Below are positions 35,131 through 42,999 of a stretch of DNA of 43,107 nucleotides, one piece after another. The notes beneath the pieces were generated by a model that had not been told where the DNA came from, did not search any database, and worked only from the letters and a program-made list of their open reading frames with translations. Source of the DNA: CAWUIH01 sp963922495 (GTDB lineage Bacteria; Pseudomonadota; Gammaproteobacteria; Coxiellales; Coxiellaceae); NCBI GenBank assembly GCA_963922495.1, contig CAWUIH010000008.1:1-43107 (forward strand), read 5' to 3'. The position numbers and the translations under genes were made by a program. Each line of letters opens with the position of its first letter. Positions within the stretch are counted from its first letter, which is position 1.

Positions 35131-35160
35131 TAACCTAAAAAAAGCAGTTAAGCACAATTA
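35131..35160. repeat. Solitary MITE terminal repeat adjoining copy 2
   Basis: TAACCTAAAAAAAGCAGTTA followed by AGCACAATTA repeats, with a few changes, the left end of the MITE that begins at 35159. The two left ends stand in tandem. Confidence 0.6.
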
Positions 35161-35330
35161 ACTCTAGAAAAAGCCGTTGAGCGCGATTAAATAGTGTAAC
35201 AGTTTGATTAAACTCACGTAATAAAAATTATCGCAGTCAACCCTTTGGTGATGGGAAAAATTTTTATATAGCGAGATGAACCAAGATGTTATACCAAAAA
35301 TAGAGAGCTAACTGCTTTTTCTAGGTTTAA
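35159..35330. mobile_element. MITE-like element, copy 2 (about 172 bp)
   Basis: Left end TAACTCTAGAAAAAGCCGTT, right end AACTGCTTTTTCTAGGTTTA, inverted relative to each other. Aligns along its whole length with copy 1 at 5489-5661, roughly three quarters identical by eye, with the ends and the GAGCGCGATTAAAT and GAAAAATTTTTATAT blocks best conserved. The right end overlaps the 3' end of ppiD (see ppiD). No transposase in the window, so the element is non-autonomous. Confidence 0.8.
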
Positions 35331-37194
35331 TAACTATATGGGCACGATGATGCTCACCCTGCAGTAAGAAGGCGTAATCCAAATTACCTTGCTGTAATGA
35401 TAAATTAGCGGTAAGTTTTCCACGCTCTTTGGCGTCGATATGAAGCTTATCAGCAGTACTAATATGCAGTAGCTGCACTAGTGCCAATTCACCGGAACTG
35501 AGAGTTAGTACTCGCAAGGAGTTGGCAACCTTAGCATTGTTGAGAGAAAAAACTGTCGGCACTAATTTTGGAAACGCAGAGGCAGCTGCTCGGTTAACGT
35601 TTTTTTCTTGAATCCACTGAATTCGATATCTTTTTAAAATAGTATCAATGGGTTGATGTTTGACGATAAGCTGTGTGATATGCTCAGCAATTTGACGCAC
35701 CCTCTGGTGTGCTTGCATTTGAAGCCAAGATTTTTTCACCTTATCTCTCACAGCAACAAAGTTTGGCGTGTGAGCAGCAAGATGACGATGCACCCGCAAC
35801 ACCAATTCGCCCCCACCTTCAAGAGAAATAACCGGGCTATTATTACCATCTTTTAATACATCGCTACTAAAAGCTGCGGAAACAACCTTAGCATTTGCCG
35901 TAATACCATTCTCACCACCTTTCCTAGAAAAAAATGTGGAGGTTTTCACACTCAAACCCAATACCTTGGCAGCAGGCTGTAGTGTCTCAGGGTCTGTGTA
36001 AGTTAAATTTGCCAGTTGATCCTGGTAGTGACTCAGCAATTGAGAAGTTTTTTGTTTTACTAAACCTGCTTTAATCTTCTGCTGCACCTGGCGCAACGAC
36101 TGCTGCTTAATGGGTCGATAATGCAGTAAGCGCACAATATTCCAGCCATTTTTCGTTTGAAATGGCTGTGAAATATCACCTTGCTGCAAATGAGATAATA
36201 CACTCTGCAATTTTGTGGGAATATTAAACGAGTTGTAATTTTGTGTGATGCCGGCTTGTGATTGGAATAATTTAGCGAAATCCTTGTCAGATACTATAGA
36301 TTTTCTATATCGATTCACCGTTGTAGCTAATTTTTGCTTTTCCGCCACCGTAGCATTCTTGGGAATCGCAAAGAAAACACGCTCTATCTTCCAATTAGCA
36401 GTGGTAAGAAAGTTACTAAGGTTATTATCGTAATAATTTTTCACCATTGCCGCCGTCACCTTCACTTGTTTCGCAACAACATCGGGAGAAACTTGTAGAT
36501 AAGAGATACTCACTTGCTCTGGAACACGGTACGCAGCAAGGTGTTGACGATAATAATTCTTCAGTTGCTGCCCGCTAGCATCCAAGCGCTGATCAACTAC
36601 ACTGGTTGGAATAACCAAATACCTAAAATCTCGACTTTGTTTAGTGAGGTCGATATAGGTTTTCAATTCATGAGGCAGCACGAAAGCCGAGTTTTGAATA
36701 CCATTTTGCAATTGTGCAAACTTAACCCTATTCGCGATATCGCTCAGAAAACCCTTTTGTGTCATGCCGGAAGCATAAAGATAACGTTGAAACAAATTAG
36801 CTGAAAAATGCCCATCCTGCTGAAATACCCGCTGGTTAACGATGACTTGCGATAACTGATTTTTCCCAACAAAAAAGCCTGCTTGCGACACCATACTGAG
36901 CACAACATGATTATCAATCAAGATATGTAATACCCGCCTTTTAAGAGCTTTATTTTGCTGCGGTGTCAATGGCTTACCTGTTTGATGCAATAGTTGGTTT
37001 TGCATAAGTCGATACAAATGCATCACCATACTGTCGGTAATCTTTAGACCATTGACCGTTGCAACAACGCGGGAAGCACTGTGCATATTACTGAGATAAC
37101 GCTGTACACCCCATAAAATGAACGATGCTGAAACGATCAGCGTCACAACGACAGCTGCCCAACCCTTGATATACTTATTAAATGTTTGCAACAC
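35308..37194 (-). CDS. ppiD: PpiD-like periplasmic folding chaperone / peptidyl-prolyl isomerase
   Basis: 628 residues. An N-terminal membrane anchor (about 11-30) is followed by a SurA-N-like chaperone region (about 40-190), a parvulin-type domain (about 267-360, VFFAIPKNATV to GWNIVRLLHYRP) and a second chaperone-like half. PpiD is tethered to the inner membrane at the Sec exit and helps secreted proteins fold. Start appears to be GTG at 37194. The last codons (VIKPRKSS then TAG) are read from the terminal repeat of MITE copy 2, so the element has replaced the original C-terminus. A 7-bp-stem hairpin (37214-37235) lies in the leader. Confidence 0.9.
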   Translation of the reverse strand: MLQTFNKYIKGWAAVVVTLIVSASFILWGVQRYLSNMHSASRVVATVNGLKITDSMVMHLYRLMQNQLLHQTGKPLTPQQNKALKRRVLHILIDNHVVLSMVSQAGFFVGKNQLSQVIVNQRVFQQDGHFSANLFQRYLYASGMTQKGFLSDIANRVKFAQLQNGIQNSAFVLPHELKTYIDLTKQSRDFRYLVIPTSVVDQRLDASGQQLKNYYRQHLAAYRVPEQVSISYLQVSPDVVAKQVKVTAAMVKNYYDNNLSNFLTTANWKIERVFFAIPKNATVAEKQKLATTVNRYRKSIVSDKDFAKLFQSQAGITQNYNSFNIPTKLQSVLSHLQQGDISQPFQTKNGWNIVRLLHYRPIKQQSLRQVQQKIKAGLVKQKTSQLLSHYQDQLANLTYTDPETLQPAAKVLGLSVKTSTFFSRKGGENGITANAKVVSAAFSSDVLKDGNNSPVISLEGGGELVLRVHRHLAAHTPNFVAVRDKVKKSWLQMQAHQRVRQIAEHITQLIVKHQPIDTILKRYRIQWIQEKNVNRAAASAFPKLVPTVFSLNNAKVANSLRVLTLSSGELALVQLLHISTADKLHIDAKERGKLTANLSLQQGNLDYAFLLQGEHHRAHIVIKPRKSS

Positions 37195-37298
37195 TGCAGA
37201 TACACCACTTTAGAACAGCAACTTAAAATGCTGTTGCTGCAATATACACCACTGAGATCATTGCGGGCAAGCGACCACTTAATCTACGTTTTATCAAA

Positions 37299-37702
37299 AT
37301 GGAAGTTCAATTTGCTCCAGGACTATCGCGATTATTATTAAAATTTACCAAGCTCCTTTTAAATCAGCCTGAAAAATATTTAAATCATTTGATCAAAATT
37401 ATGTCTGCACCTGACCAAGCAATATTCAATGATCCAATATACCGAAGGAATATACTTGCTAACCTTCGCGAAGCATATCAGCAAGGAGAGAACTGTTGTT
37501 TTCCCCATGGCCGTTCGATCCTAAAAAAATTACCACTCCAACGACAATATAGCATGGACAAGAAGACAAACAAATTCCTCCTTCAAATGCAGAAATATAT
37601 GATAACCTATCACCAAATGCTGAATTAATACTGGTTGCAGGTGAAGAACATCACTCACTCATTCGACACAAGATTGATGCAATACTAAATCGTCTTAAAT
37701 AA
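37299..37702 (+). pseudogene. Decayed alpha/beta-hydrolase gene (C-terminal remnant)
   Basis: Positions 37299-37500 translate to a stretch ending IMSAPDQAIFNDPIYRRNILANLREAYQQG (cited in parts: SAPDQAIF, REAYQQG), typical of the cap region of alpha/beta hydrolases. The match then continues in another frame: WPFDPKKITTPTTI, an in-frame TAG (37550-37552, probably once TGG), then HGQEDKQIPPSNAEIYDNL and LILVAGEEHHSLI. This is the loop with the catalytic Asp and the catalytic His (GEEHH). So there is one frameshift at about 37495-37507 and one nonsense mutation, and the N-terminal half with the nucleophile elbow is missing. Family assignment rests on motif recognition. Confidence 0.7.
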
Positions 37703-37777
37703 TTGTTACTGCTATCAAAATAAATAAGTGGTGGATAAAGAAGCGACTATCAATGACAAAGATGGTAATGTTATTTA

Positions 37778-37802
37778 CGCTCAACGGCTTTTTCTAGGTT
37801 AA
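37778..37802. repeat. Solitary MITE terminal repeat
   Basis: CGCTCAACGGCTTTTTCTAG followed by GTTAA is the reverse complement of the left end of MITE copy 2 with a single difference over the first 21 bp. No second end is found nearby, so this is a remnant. The rest of 37703-37990 holds no gene I can support. Confidence 0.6.
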
Positions 37803-37998
37803 GCTCTGTGACTCAAACCGACGCTACGACTCTATCGCACAGCAACCAAATTATAGATAGACACAACACAGTCACGCCAAAGTGATAATAGTTTAAATCA
37901 TTATATGGTATTCTTTCAAAGTATTTTTTATTATTTTTCAAATAATTCATATCATACTCTCAAACTGGACCTCAAACTGGTAAATTTTTTTTCAATTT

Positions 37999-38031
37999 TT
38001 AAGAAATATTTAATCTTGGAGTAGTCATAAT
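37999..38031 (+). promoter_or_regulatory. PmrA-box-like promoter of the 915-residue gene
   Basis: TTAAG (37999-38003) and TTAAT (38010-38014) are direct repeats spaced 11 bp start to start, as in the PmrA box cTTAATatTnncTTAATa. The first repeat has one mismatch and the spacer is off consensus. A CATAAT hexamer follows 11 bp later (38026-38031). The promoter at 42051 has the same arrangement. Confidence 0.4.
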
Positions 38032-38106
38032 AAATATTCAGAATGTTTTTAAGGAATAAAAATAACTGCAATAAGTTCACAAAAACATTTTAAAGGTAAC
38101 CCAGGC

Positions 38107-40854
38107 ATGAGAAATACTACAAACAACGAAATCAATAATTTACCACTATTCACTCATCCCAGAATCAAAGACCTTTACCTGAAACTACAAGCCTTAAAGC
38201 AATTTCTTGAAAAATTTAAAGTAGAACTAAGCAATGATCCTAATTTCATTATAGGTATGGATGAGGAAGACAATATTTCACCACGATTAGAGCAATCACT
38301 AGAATTAATTACACAGGTTGATAAAGAACCTACACCAGATCGAATTTTTTTGGCCTTGAACTATATTTTTTGCTCATTTGCCAATCTTCATCAGCATCCA
38401 AAGATTAAAAAAAAATATTTTCGCTCGTTTACCGAAACATTTGCATTAGTTAACAAAAATACTGACGACTTCAACCAACATATCATAGCAGTGTCAGTTT
38501 GGTTTCTCGAAGCAGCAGAAATCACGAAGATAAACCCAAAAACATTGGATATAAAACCTGGAGATACAGTTAGAAAACTGCAGCAGGAAATTAATATTGT
38601 TGAACGAGAGATAACCGAAACGCAAACCAAAATAGCCGCAGAAAAAGAATCAAATCGCCAACACACTCAGCTCAAAAAAAACATTCAAGCACTCGAAGAG
38701 CGGTTAGAGAAGAAACAGGATTTCAAATTATTATCAGAACCAAGACGATTTTCTCCAATCATCAGAACAGAAAAAAAGGCCGCAGAAAATTCTCCAGGAA
38801 CTGATCCCAATTCTGACAAAACTGTAGATTCAGCCGATGAAAAAACAGTTACAACATCAACAATAAAGCTAACCATTGCAGCACTTAACAAGCAACTTTG
38901 CAATGCGATCCAAAATATTCTCAACACAAAAAAATATGGAAGTCATAGGCATTACCAATTTTGGAATAATTTTCAACAACGACTATCAAAACAACCAAAC
39001 ATAAGTGTGCAAGTTGAACTCAGAAATTTTCTGAATAATCAGAATAAATTTCTCAACAGTTTCTTATCTACAGAAATATCACAAGAAATCGCAAAGCAAT
39101 TAGGTCAAGAAGATGGAAACTTACTTATCTGGCTTGACAGTATTTATACTGTCTCGGAATTTACAACGATCGATGACACAACTACAAAGATAAGCTTACA
39201 CACTTTGAGACAAAAACTTGAATTTCAGAAACAAGAATTAAAAACTAATAAAAAAGCACTAGATACAACGAGACAATCTGCACCCTCTGATGAAGATAGT
39301 GAAAATTTGGTAAAAAAATACAATGCACTAGAAAGACGACTCAATAAAATTACTATTTGTCAACATATCACAAATGAACTACAAACACCGCAAACACCAC
39401 AACTAACAGAAACCATAAAAAATGCAATTAAAATACTTAATGAATCTGAAAAATTTCAGGAAAACACTATATTGAGTGAAATGACTCAACAAAAATTACA
39501 ACAAAAGTGGACTGAGTCTAGAAAGCAGCTATCAGAAAAACTACAGAAATTACTCCACGAAAAATGCAATCAAAAAATAAATGGCCTCAAAAATATTGGC
39601 AAACCCACTTTAGACAATGCACTACGTTTTGTTAAAAACAAAACGGATTTAGAAGAATTTACTACACAGATTCCTCCAGCTTTTACCGAAATAAAAAATA
39701 CAGCTGAAAATGCATTACAAACAGCAAGCACACAATGGCAGGAGTTTACCACTACCAAATTGAATGGAGTAATAACGACAACTCTTACAAAAGAAAAATT
39801 AACCGCAGCTGAGTGGAATGATTTAGTGAAAGTAGTGGGTATTTTATTGCAGTGTGAGCTTAGTGGAGACAAACAAAAGCCTATTGAATTACTAAAATCG
39901 CACTTAACACTTGAAAAACAGCCTGAAACTCCTGCTCAACCTCGTTTCGAAAAAATATTGAACCAAAGCTATGAAAATTTTCCACTGGGTACACGCCACG
40001 CGTATACACATATTTCAATTTTTATCGAGGCTCTGCATTCGTTAGAAGCACGTCTTGATAGTATTCGAGGGATAAAATCTCTAACCATAGATTTTGAACA
40101 ATTGATGACAAAGCATGAGGAATATCATCAATCGTTATTAAAATGCGTTACGGAAAATAACACTAAAACCCAATCCAAATTTAGCGAAGGCGATATAAAT
40201 ACCCAAATTACTCTCCTCAATAATTCTATACAACTGTTAAAGAGTATTTCAAAAAAAGTCAAAGAAAATCGTCTCCCTCGCTACCAGGCAGCTTGGAAAA
40301 CACTTGAAACAGTGCAACGCAATTGGGTGAATACAGGACATCCACAATTGTTAAAGAATTATGCCATCGGCCTTGAGAAATATTTGGACAAATGGATCGC
40401 AAAATTAGAGGCCCTCAAACCGACGCTCTCAAAGAATACCACAGCGTTTGAAATTATAGGCTCTGCTTTAGAGTCTTTTCACGACTACAAGAAAGAGTGC
40501 ACTGAGTTAAAAAACGCTCCAGATCTTTCCACAAAACTACAGCAGCTAGAAACATTAAGAGGAGCAGTATCACAAACTGCGAAAAGTAATTTTAGTGATG
40601 CCAATAAATCCACATCAGATGGTGGCTTAATACATCACTCTTTATATGGAATCGCCATAAAAATAGTGAGATTTGTGGGATGGTTGGTGACATTTAGTTG
40701 TCATTTTAGAGATAGCACATCGCGCTTCACACTCACACACAAGCTACTTGGAGAATGCAGTAATGGAATAAGCATTTTTGGAACATTACCGAAGAAAGAT
40801 TCACACACAAAGCCGGAGAGTTTTCCCGCAGCAACACCTATGGAGATGAAATGA
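38107..40854 (+). CDS. Large coiled-coil protein of unknown function, candidate secreted effector
   Basis: 915 residues, no signal peptide, no domain I recognise. Almost wholly helical, Lys/Glu/Gln/Asn/Thr-rich, with heptad-like stretches at about 152-206, 362-416, 440-490 and 690-770. Residues about 130-203 and 340-414 look like two copies of one module: each has a WFLE/WLDS segment, a Thr/Lys-rich strand, a long coiled coil and a conserved ALEERLEKK/ALERRLNKI end. A hydrophobic stretch (about 845-863) near the C-terminus could be a membrane-binding helix. Base composition is more AT-rich than the housekeeping genes. It stands alone after a PmrA-like promoter, with AAAGG before the ATG. Size, coiled coils, lack of homology and promoter type resemble Dot/Icm effectors of Legionellales; this is inference, and no secretion genes are in the window. 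Confidence 0.85.
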   Translation: MRNTTNNEINNLPLFTHPRIKDLYLKLQALKQFLEKFKVELSNDPNFIIGMDEEDNISPRLEQSLELITQVDKEPTPDRIFLALNYIFCSFANLHQHPKIKKKYFRSFTETFALVNKNTDDFNQHIIAVSVWFLEAAEITKINPKTLDIKPGDTVRKLQQEINIVEREITETQTKIAAEKESNRQHTQLKKNIQALEERLEKKQDFKLLSEPRRFSPIIRTEKKAAENSPGTDPNSDKTVDSADEKTVTTSTIKLTIAALNKQLCNAIQNILNTKKYGSHRHYQFWNNFQQRLSKQPNISVQVELRNFLNNQNKFLNSFLSTEISQEIAKQLGQEDGNLLIWLDSIYTVSEFTTIDDTTTKISLHTLRQKLEFQKQELKTNKKALDTTRQSAPSDEDSENLVKKYNALERRLNKITICQHITNELQTPQTPQLTETIKNAIKILNESEKFQENTILSEMTQQKLQQKWTESRKQLSEKLQKLLHEKCNQKINGLKNIGKPTLDNALRFVKNKTDLEEFTTQIPPAFTEIKNTAENALQTASTQWQEFTTTKLNGVITTTLTKEKLTAAEWNDLVKVVGILLQCELSGDKQKPIELLKSHLTLEKQPETPAQPRFEKILNQSYENFPLGTRHAYTHISIFIEALHSLEARLDSIRGIKSLTIDFEQLMTKHEEYHQSLLKCVTENNTKTQSKFSEGDINTQITLLNNSIQLLKSISKKVKENRLPRYQAAWKTLETVQRNWVNTGHPQLLKNYAIGLEKYLDKWIAKLEALKPTLSKNTTAFEIIGSALESFHDYKKECTELKNAPDLSTKLQQLETLRGAVSQTAKSNFSDANKSTSDGGLIHHSLYGIAIKIVRFVGWLVTFSCHFRDSTSRFTLTHKLLGECSNGISIFGTLPKKDSHTKPESFPAATPMEMK

Positions 40855-40882
40855 TTTTACAGAAGCTATCCGGTTGTTAGCA

Positions 40883-41152
40883 TTATGTTTTTTCGACCCA
40901 GTCGTCAAATTCTTGTAAATATTCCTTTCCTTGGTCAGTGATATAGTAAAACGTTATCGGTCGTCCAGTCGCTTCGTTGGTCACTTTCATGAAGTCAAGA
41001 AGACCTTTTTCCACCAACGATGACAGTGCGGTGCTACGTTCTTCTTTGGGTGCATTACGTATCTTTAAAGATAAATCCGTTTTTTGCACCTTTTTTTTAC
41101 TACACATTTTAAGCAGCTTACGTTGGAAATATGATAATTTTTTTAACTCCAT
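40883..41152 (-). CDS. Small winged-helix DNA-binding protein
   Basis: 89 residues from ATG 41152, with GGTGGGA 6 bp upstream; an upstream TTG at 41179 keeps the frame open but lacks a site. ELKKLSYFQRKLLKMC, KTDLSLKIRNAPKEERSTALSSLVEKGLLDFMKV and PITFYYITDQGKEYLQEF fit a winged-helix fold, with recognition helix and wing, similar in outline to MarR/PadR-type regulators. Target unknown. It is divergent from the gene at 41448, which it could regulate, and 28 bp from the end of the convergent 915-residue gene. Confidence 0.65.
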   Translation of the reverse strand: MELKKLSYFQRKLLKMCSKKKVQKTDLSLKIRNAPKEERSTALSSLVEKGLLDFMKVTNEATGRPITFYYITDQGKEYLQEFDDWVEKT

Positions 41153-41377
41153 AGACCATCCCACCGTACAATATTTCAAGAGTAATTTTTTTAACGTACA
41201 AAAAATTCACCGACAAAAATACTCGCAGCACATAAAAGAACATCTATGATAAATATGATATAAAAAAATAGCAAACCTAAAAAAAGTCTTGTAATTGTCT
41301 TGATTTTATCTGACAATTTAGCTCTGGTTGATTATTTGGAAATGTTACCAACAATTCTTCAAATATATCCTAAAGTA

Positions 41378-41416
41378 AGCGCACCCACCTTGTAGCTGAA
41401 ATACAAGGCAGGCGCT
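41378..41416 (+). promoter_or_regulatory. Structured 5' leader hairpin before the 94-residue gene
   Basis: CCTTGTA (41388-41394) pairs perfectly with TACAAGG (41402-41408), flanked by AGCGC (41378-41382) pairing with GCGCT (41412-41416). It ends 31 bp before the ATG and is followed by GGGAGG (41437-41442). No T run, so not a terminator. Confidence 0.5.
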
Positions 41417-41447
41417 AAACACAACAACCTAACCATGGGAGGTCATC

Positions 41448-41732
41448 ATGTCTGATAACGATTCTAAACAAAACGGGCACTCTCGCCAAGAAAAGTCTAA
41501 AACGTACACGATACGCTTCACCAAAGCACAATGGAAATTGTTTTGGGAATGGATGTTGCTTGCCTATAGCCTTTGTCGGACGGTGATCGATGAAAATACC
41601 CGCTCTCCGCGCTCGCAACGCTTCCATCGACTTAACATGAAAAGCAAGGCGAAACGCTGGCTGAAAATTGCTTCACGCCTTGATCGAGAGGTGTTTAGTC
41701 GAGTAAAAGAGGAAATTAACAAACCCAATTAA
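41448..41732 (+). CDS. Hypothetical basic protein, 94 residues
   Basis: Excellent ribosome site GGGAGG 5 bp before the ATG. No signal peptide. The first 17 residues are polar; then TYTIRFTKAQWKLFWEWMLLAYSL gives a strand followed by an amphipathic, Trp-rich helix, and the C-terminal half is strongly basic (MKSKAKRWLKIASRLDREVFSRVKEEI). The beginning resembles the beta strand and helix of ribbon-helix-helix proteins, so nucleic-acid binding is possible but unproven. Divergent from the winged-helix gene. Confidence 0.6.
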   Translation: MSDNDSKQNGHSRQEKSKTYTIRFTKAQWKLFWEWMLLAYSLCRTVIDENTRSPRSQRFHRLNMKSKAKRWLKIASRLDREVFSRVKEEINKPN

Positions 41733-41905
41733 CCACCAGTTGCGTATTTTTTATCACAAGCATCTCATAGATGCTCAAAAATTCTAAGAATTTAAAAACC
41801 CCACTGTTACATGTCAAGGTAGAGTCGGCAATCGCATGAATCAAGCGGCATTGGCTTCACTGCAGAAAGAGGAGGACCCATAACCTAACACACCACCGTG
41901 ACTTC

Positions 41906-41997
41906 TTTTATATGCGATGCATCAAGATAGTTCGTGTGAAGATAAAATAATCAGTGCAATCCGTTATTGACCCACCTCACTGCCTTTTCTAGGATTA
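41906..41997. mobile_element. Degenerate right half of a MITE
   Basis: TTTTATATGCGATGCATCAAG corresponds to the segment of copy 1 around 5593-5616 (shared TTTTATAT and GATGCATCAAG). The end, GACCCA followed by ACTGCCTTTTCTAGGATTA, corresponds to the right terminal repeat. The left half is missing; TAACCTAA at 41881-41888 may be what remains of the left end. Confidence 0.55.
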
Positions 41998-42050
41998 TTT
42001 AAAAAACAACTGAAAAAACTTGCTATGCCGAATGCTATTTTTTCCATTTT

Positions 42051-42083
42051 TTAATATTTTTTTAATCTAATGAGGGGCATAAT
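42051..42083 (+). promoter_or_regulatory. PmrA-box-like promoter
   Basis: TTAATATT-TTT-TTAAT: both TTAAT half sites (42051-42055, 42062-42066) and the ATT spacer match cTTAATatTnncTTAATa, lacking only the flanking c and a bases. CATAAT follows 11 bp later (42078-42083). It faces a 9-codon ORF and then the membrane protein gene at 42315. Confidence 0.5.
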
Positions 42084-42114
42084 ATTATAGGCTGAATAAA
42101 AAGGAGAATCAAAC

Positions 42115-42144
42115 ATGATGCCATTGCGTCCTCCCGTTAGATAG
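42115..42144 (+). other. Nine-codon ORF with a strong ribosome site
   Basis: AAGGAG (42101-42106) stands 8 bp before ATGATGCCATTGCG..., which encodes MMPLRPPVR and stops. Either a leader peptide for the downstream gene or the stump of a decayed gene; the sequence does not decide. The remainder of 41733-42314 contains the MITE remnant, the promoter at 42051 and a palindrome. Confidence 0.35.
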
Positions 42145-42155
42145 ACAATAGATAT

Positions 42156-42171
42156 ATGAACCTAGGTTCAT
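42156..42171. repeat. Perfect 16-bp palindrome
   Basis: ATGAACCTAGGTTCAT is its own reverse complement. It lies between the short ORF and the gene at 42315, about 75 bp after the -10 box, so it could be a dimeric regulator site in the leader. Confidence 0.6.
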
Positions 42172-42314
42172 GAGAGCAATAGCTGGTGTAGTGTCTCCCA
42201 CGCCACCATCATTAGTCTCAAAATGGTTTGTATTCGTAAAGTCAGCAAGCAGTGAAAAGTATTTAAGAATTCGGCTAGTTTAAGTTCTTTATAAAAATGA
42301 GGGGAAATATCTTT

Positions 42315-42683
42315 ATGCGATTATATCATGTTAGTGATCAATTCAGAAATGATAATAATCGAAACGAACACTGGCAGCTAATTAGAGAGAAATCCTTAGC
42401 ATATGGGTCAAGTGCTATATTGGTCTCTCTTGGAATTTGTGCAATCGTAGCTGGAAGTCATCGCCTCTCTCAGGATTATGATACAGGGCGTGGGAAAACA
42501 TATATCATTATAGGCAGCATTATGCTCTTGTTAGGGATTGGTGCATCAAGTACTTATGTCTATCTTCGCGAGAGAAATTGCTGGAGCTTACTGTTCCCAG
42601 GGACATCAAATCAAACACACAATCTTCTTCAAAACCTATCCGATGAAACTGATGATAGAAAAGTCTCAGAAGCAGGACTATAG
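42315..42683 (+). CDS. Hypothetical membrane protein, two helices
   Basis: 122 residues from ATG 42315, preceded by GGGGAA 8 bp upstream; an ATG at 42297 has no ribosome site. Soluble N-terminus of about 25 residues, membrane helices at about 32-48 and 64-83, with a short polar hairpin between (AGSHRLSQDYDTGRGK), then a hydrophilic tail of about 35 residues rich in Asn, Asp and Ser. No family recognised. It follows the PmrA-like promoter at 42051, about 230 bp away. Confidence 0.55.
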   Translation: MRLYHVSDQFRNDNNRNEHWQLIREKSLAYGSSAILVSLGICAIVAGSHRLSQDYDTGRGKTYIIIGSIMLLLGIGASSTYVYLRERNCWSLLFPGTSNQTHNLLQNLSDETDDRKVSEAGL

Positions 42684-42771
42684 TGATTTTTCCTTATTCT
42701 ATTGCATCATTTTAGCTCGAAATTTGCACGATTTCGTTATTACTACGCAACTTACTTCACTCTTAGGCGTT

Positions 42772-42999
42772 TCATAGCGAATAGTGACGCATCGCCCAAA
42801 GACACAACGCAGCCACAATCAATACAAAATTAATGACCGCAATGAATGCAAAAATACAACTTTGCGCTGCCCAGGGCTGCGTTAATCCCACCCACAACGA
42901 TACCCCGAAGCTAATCAGTGAAAGCGTTGTCACCACCGTACACCCTCGGTGCCATACTGTGTGGGTTATTGCTTTTTTTAACTTTATCAAATAACTCAT
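42772..42999 (-). CDS. Small hypothetical membrane protein
   Basis: 75 residues from ATG 42999. Basic N-terminus, then two hydrophobic helices (about 23-41 and 47-69) and a short tail. No family recognised. Its ATG overlaps the stop of an upstream open frame as ATGA, suggesting it is the second gene of a minus-strand pair extending beyond the window. Confidence 0.5.
   Translation of the reverse strand: MSYLIKLKKAITHTVWHRGCTVVTTLSLISFGVSLWVGLTQPWAAQSCIFAFIAVINFVLIVAALCLWAMRHYSL

Noticed and set aside
34976..35161. 61-residue plus-strand ORF before the tandem MITE ends
   Set aside because: TTG start without a ribosome site, low-complexity Lys/Asn composition, and its end lies in the MITE terminal repeat. 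Probably chance in AT-rich DNA.
41759..41775. AGCATCT-CAT-AGATGCT hairpin after the 94-residue gene as a terminator
   Set aside because: Not followed by T residues on the plus strand.
41835..41882. 15-codon ORF (MNQAALASLQKEEDP) with a vaguely rhodanese-like upstream frame
   Set aside because: No ribosome site and too short; the similarity cannot be told from chance.
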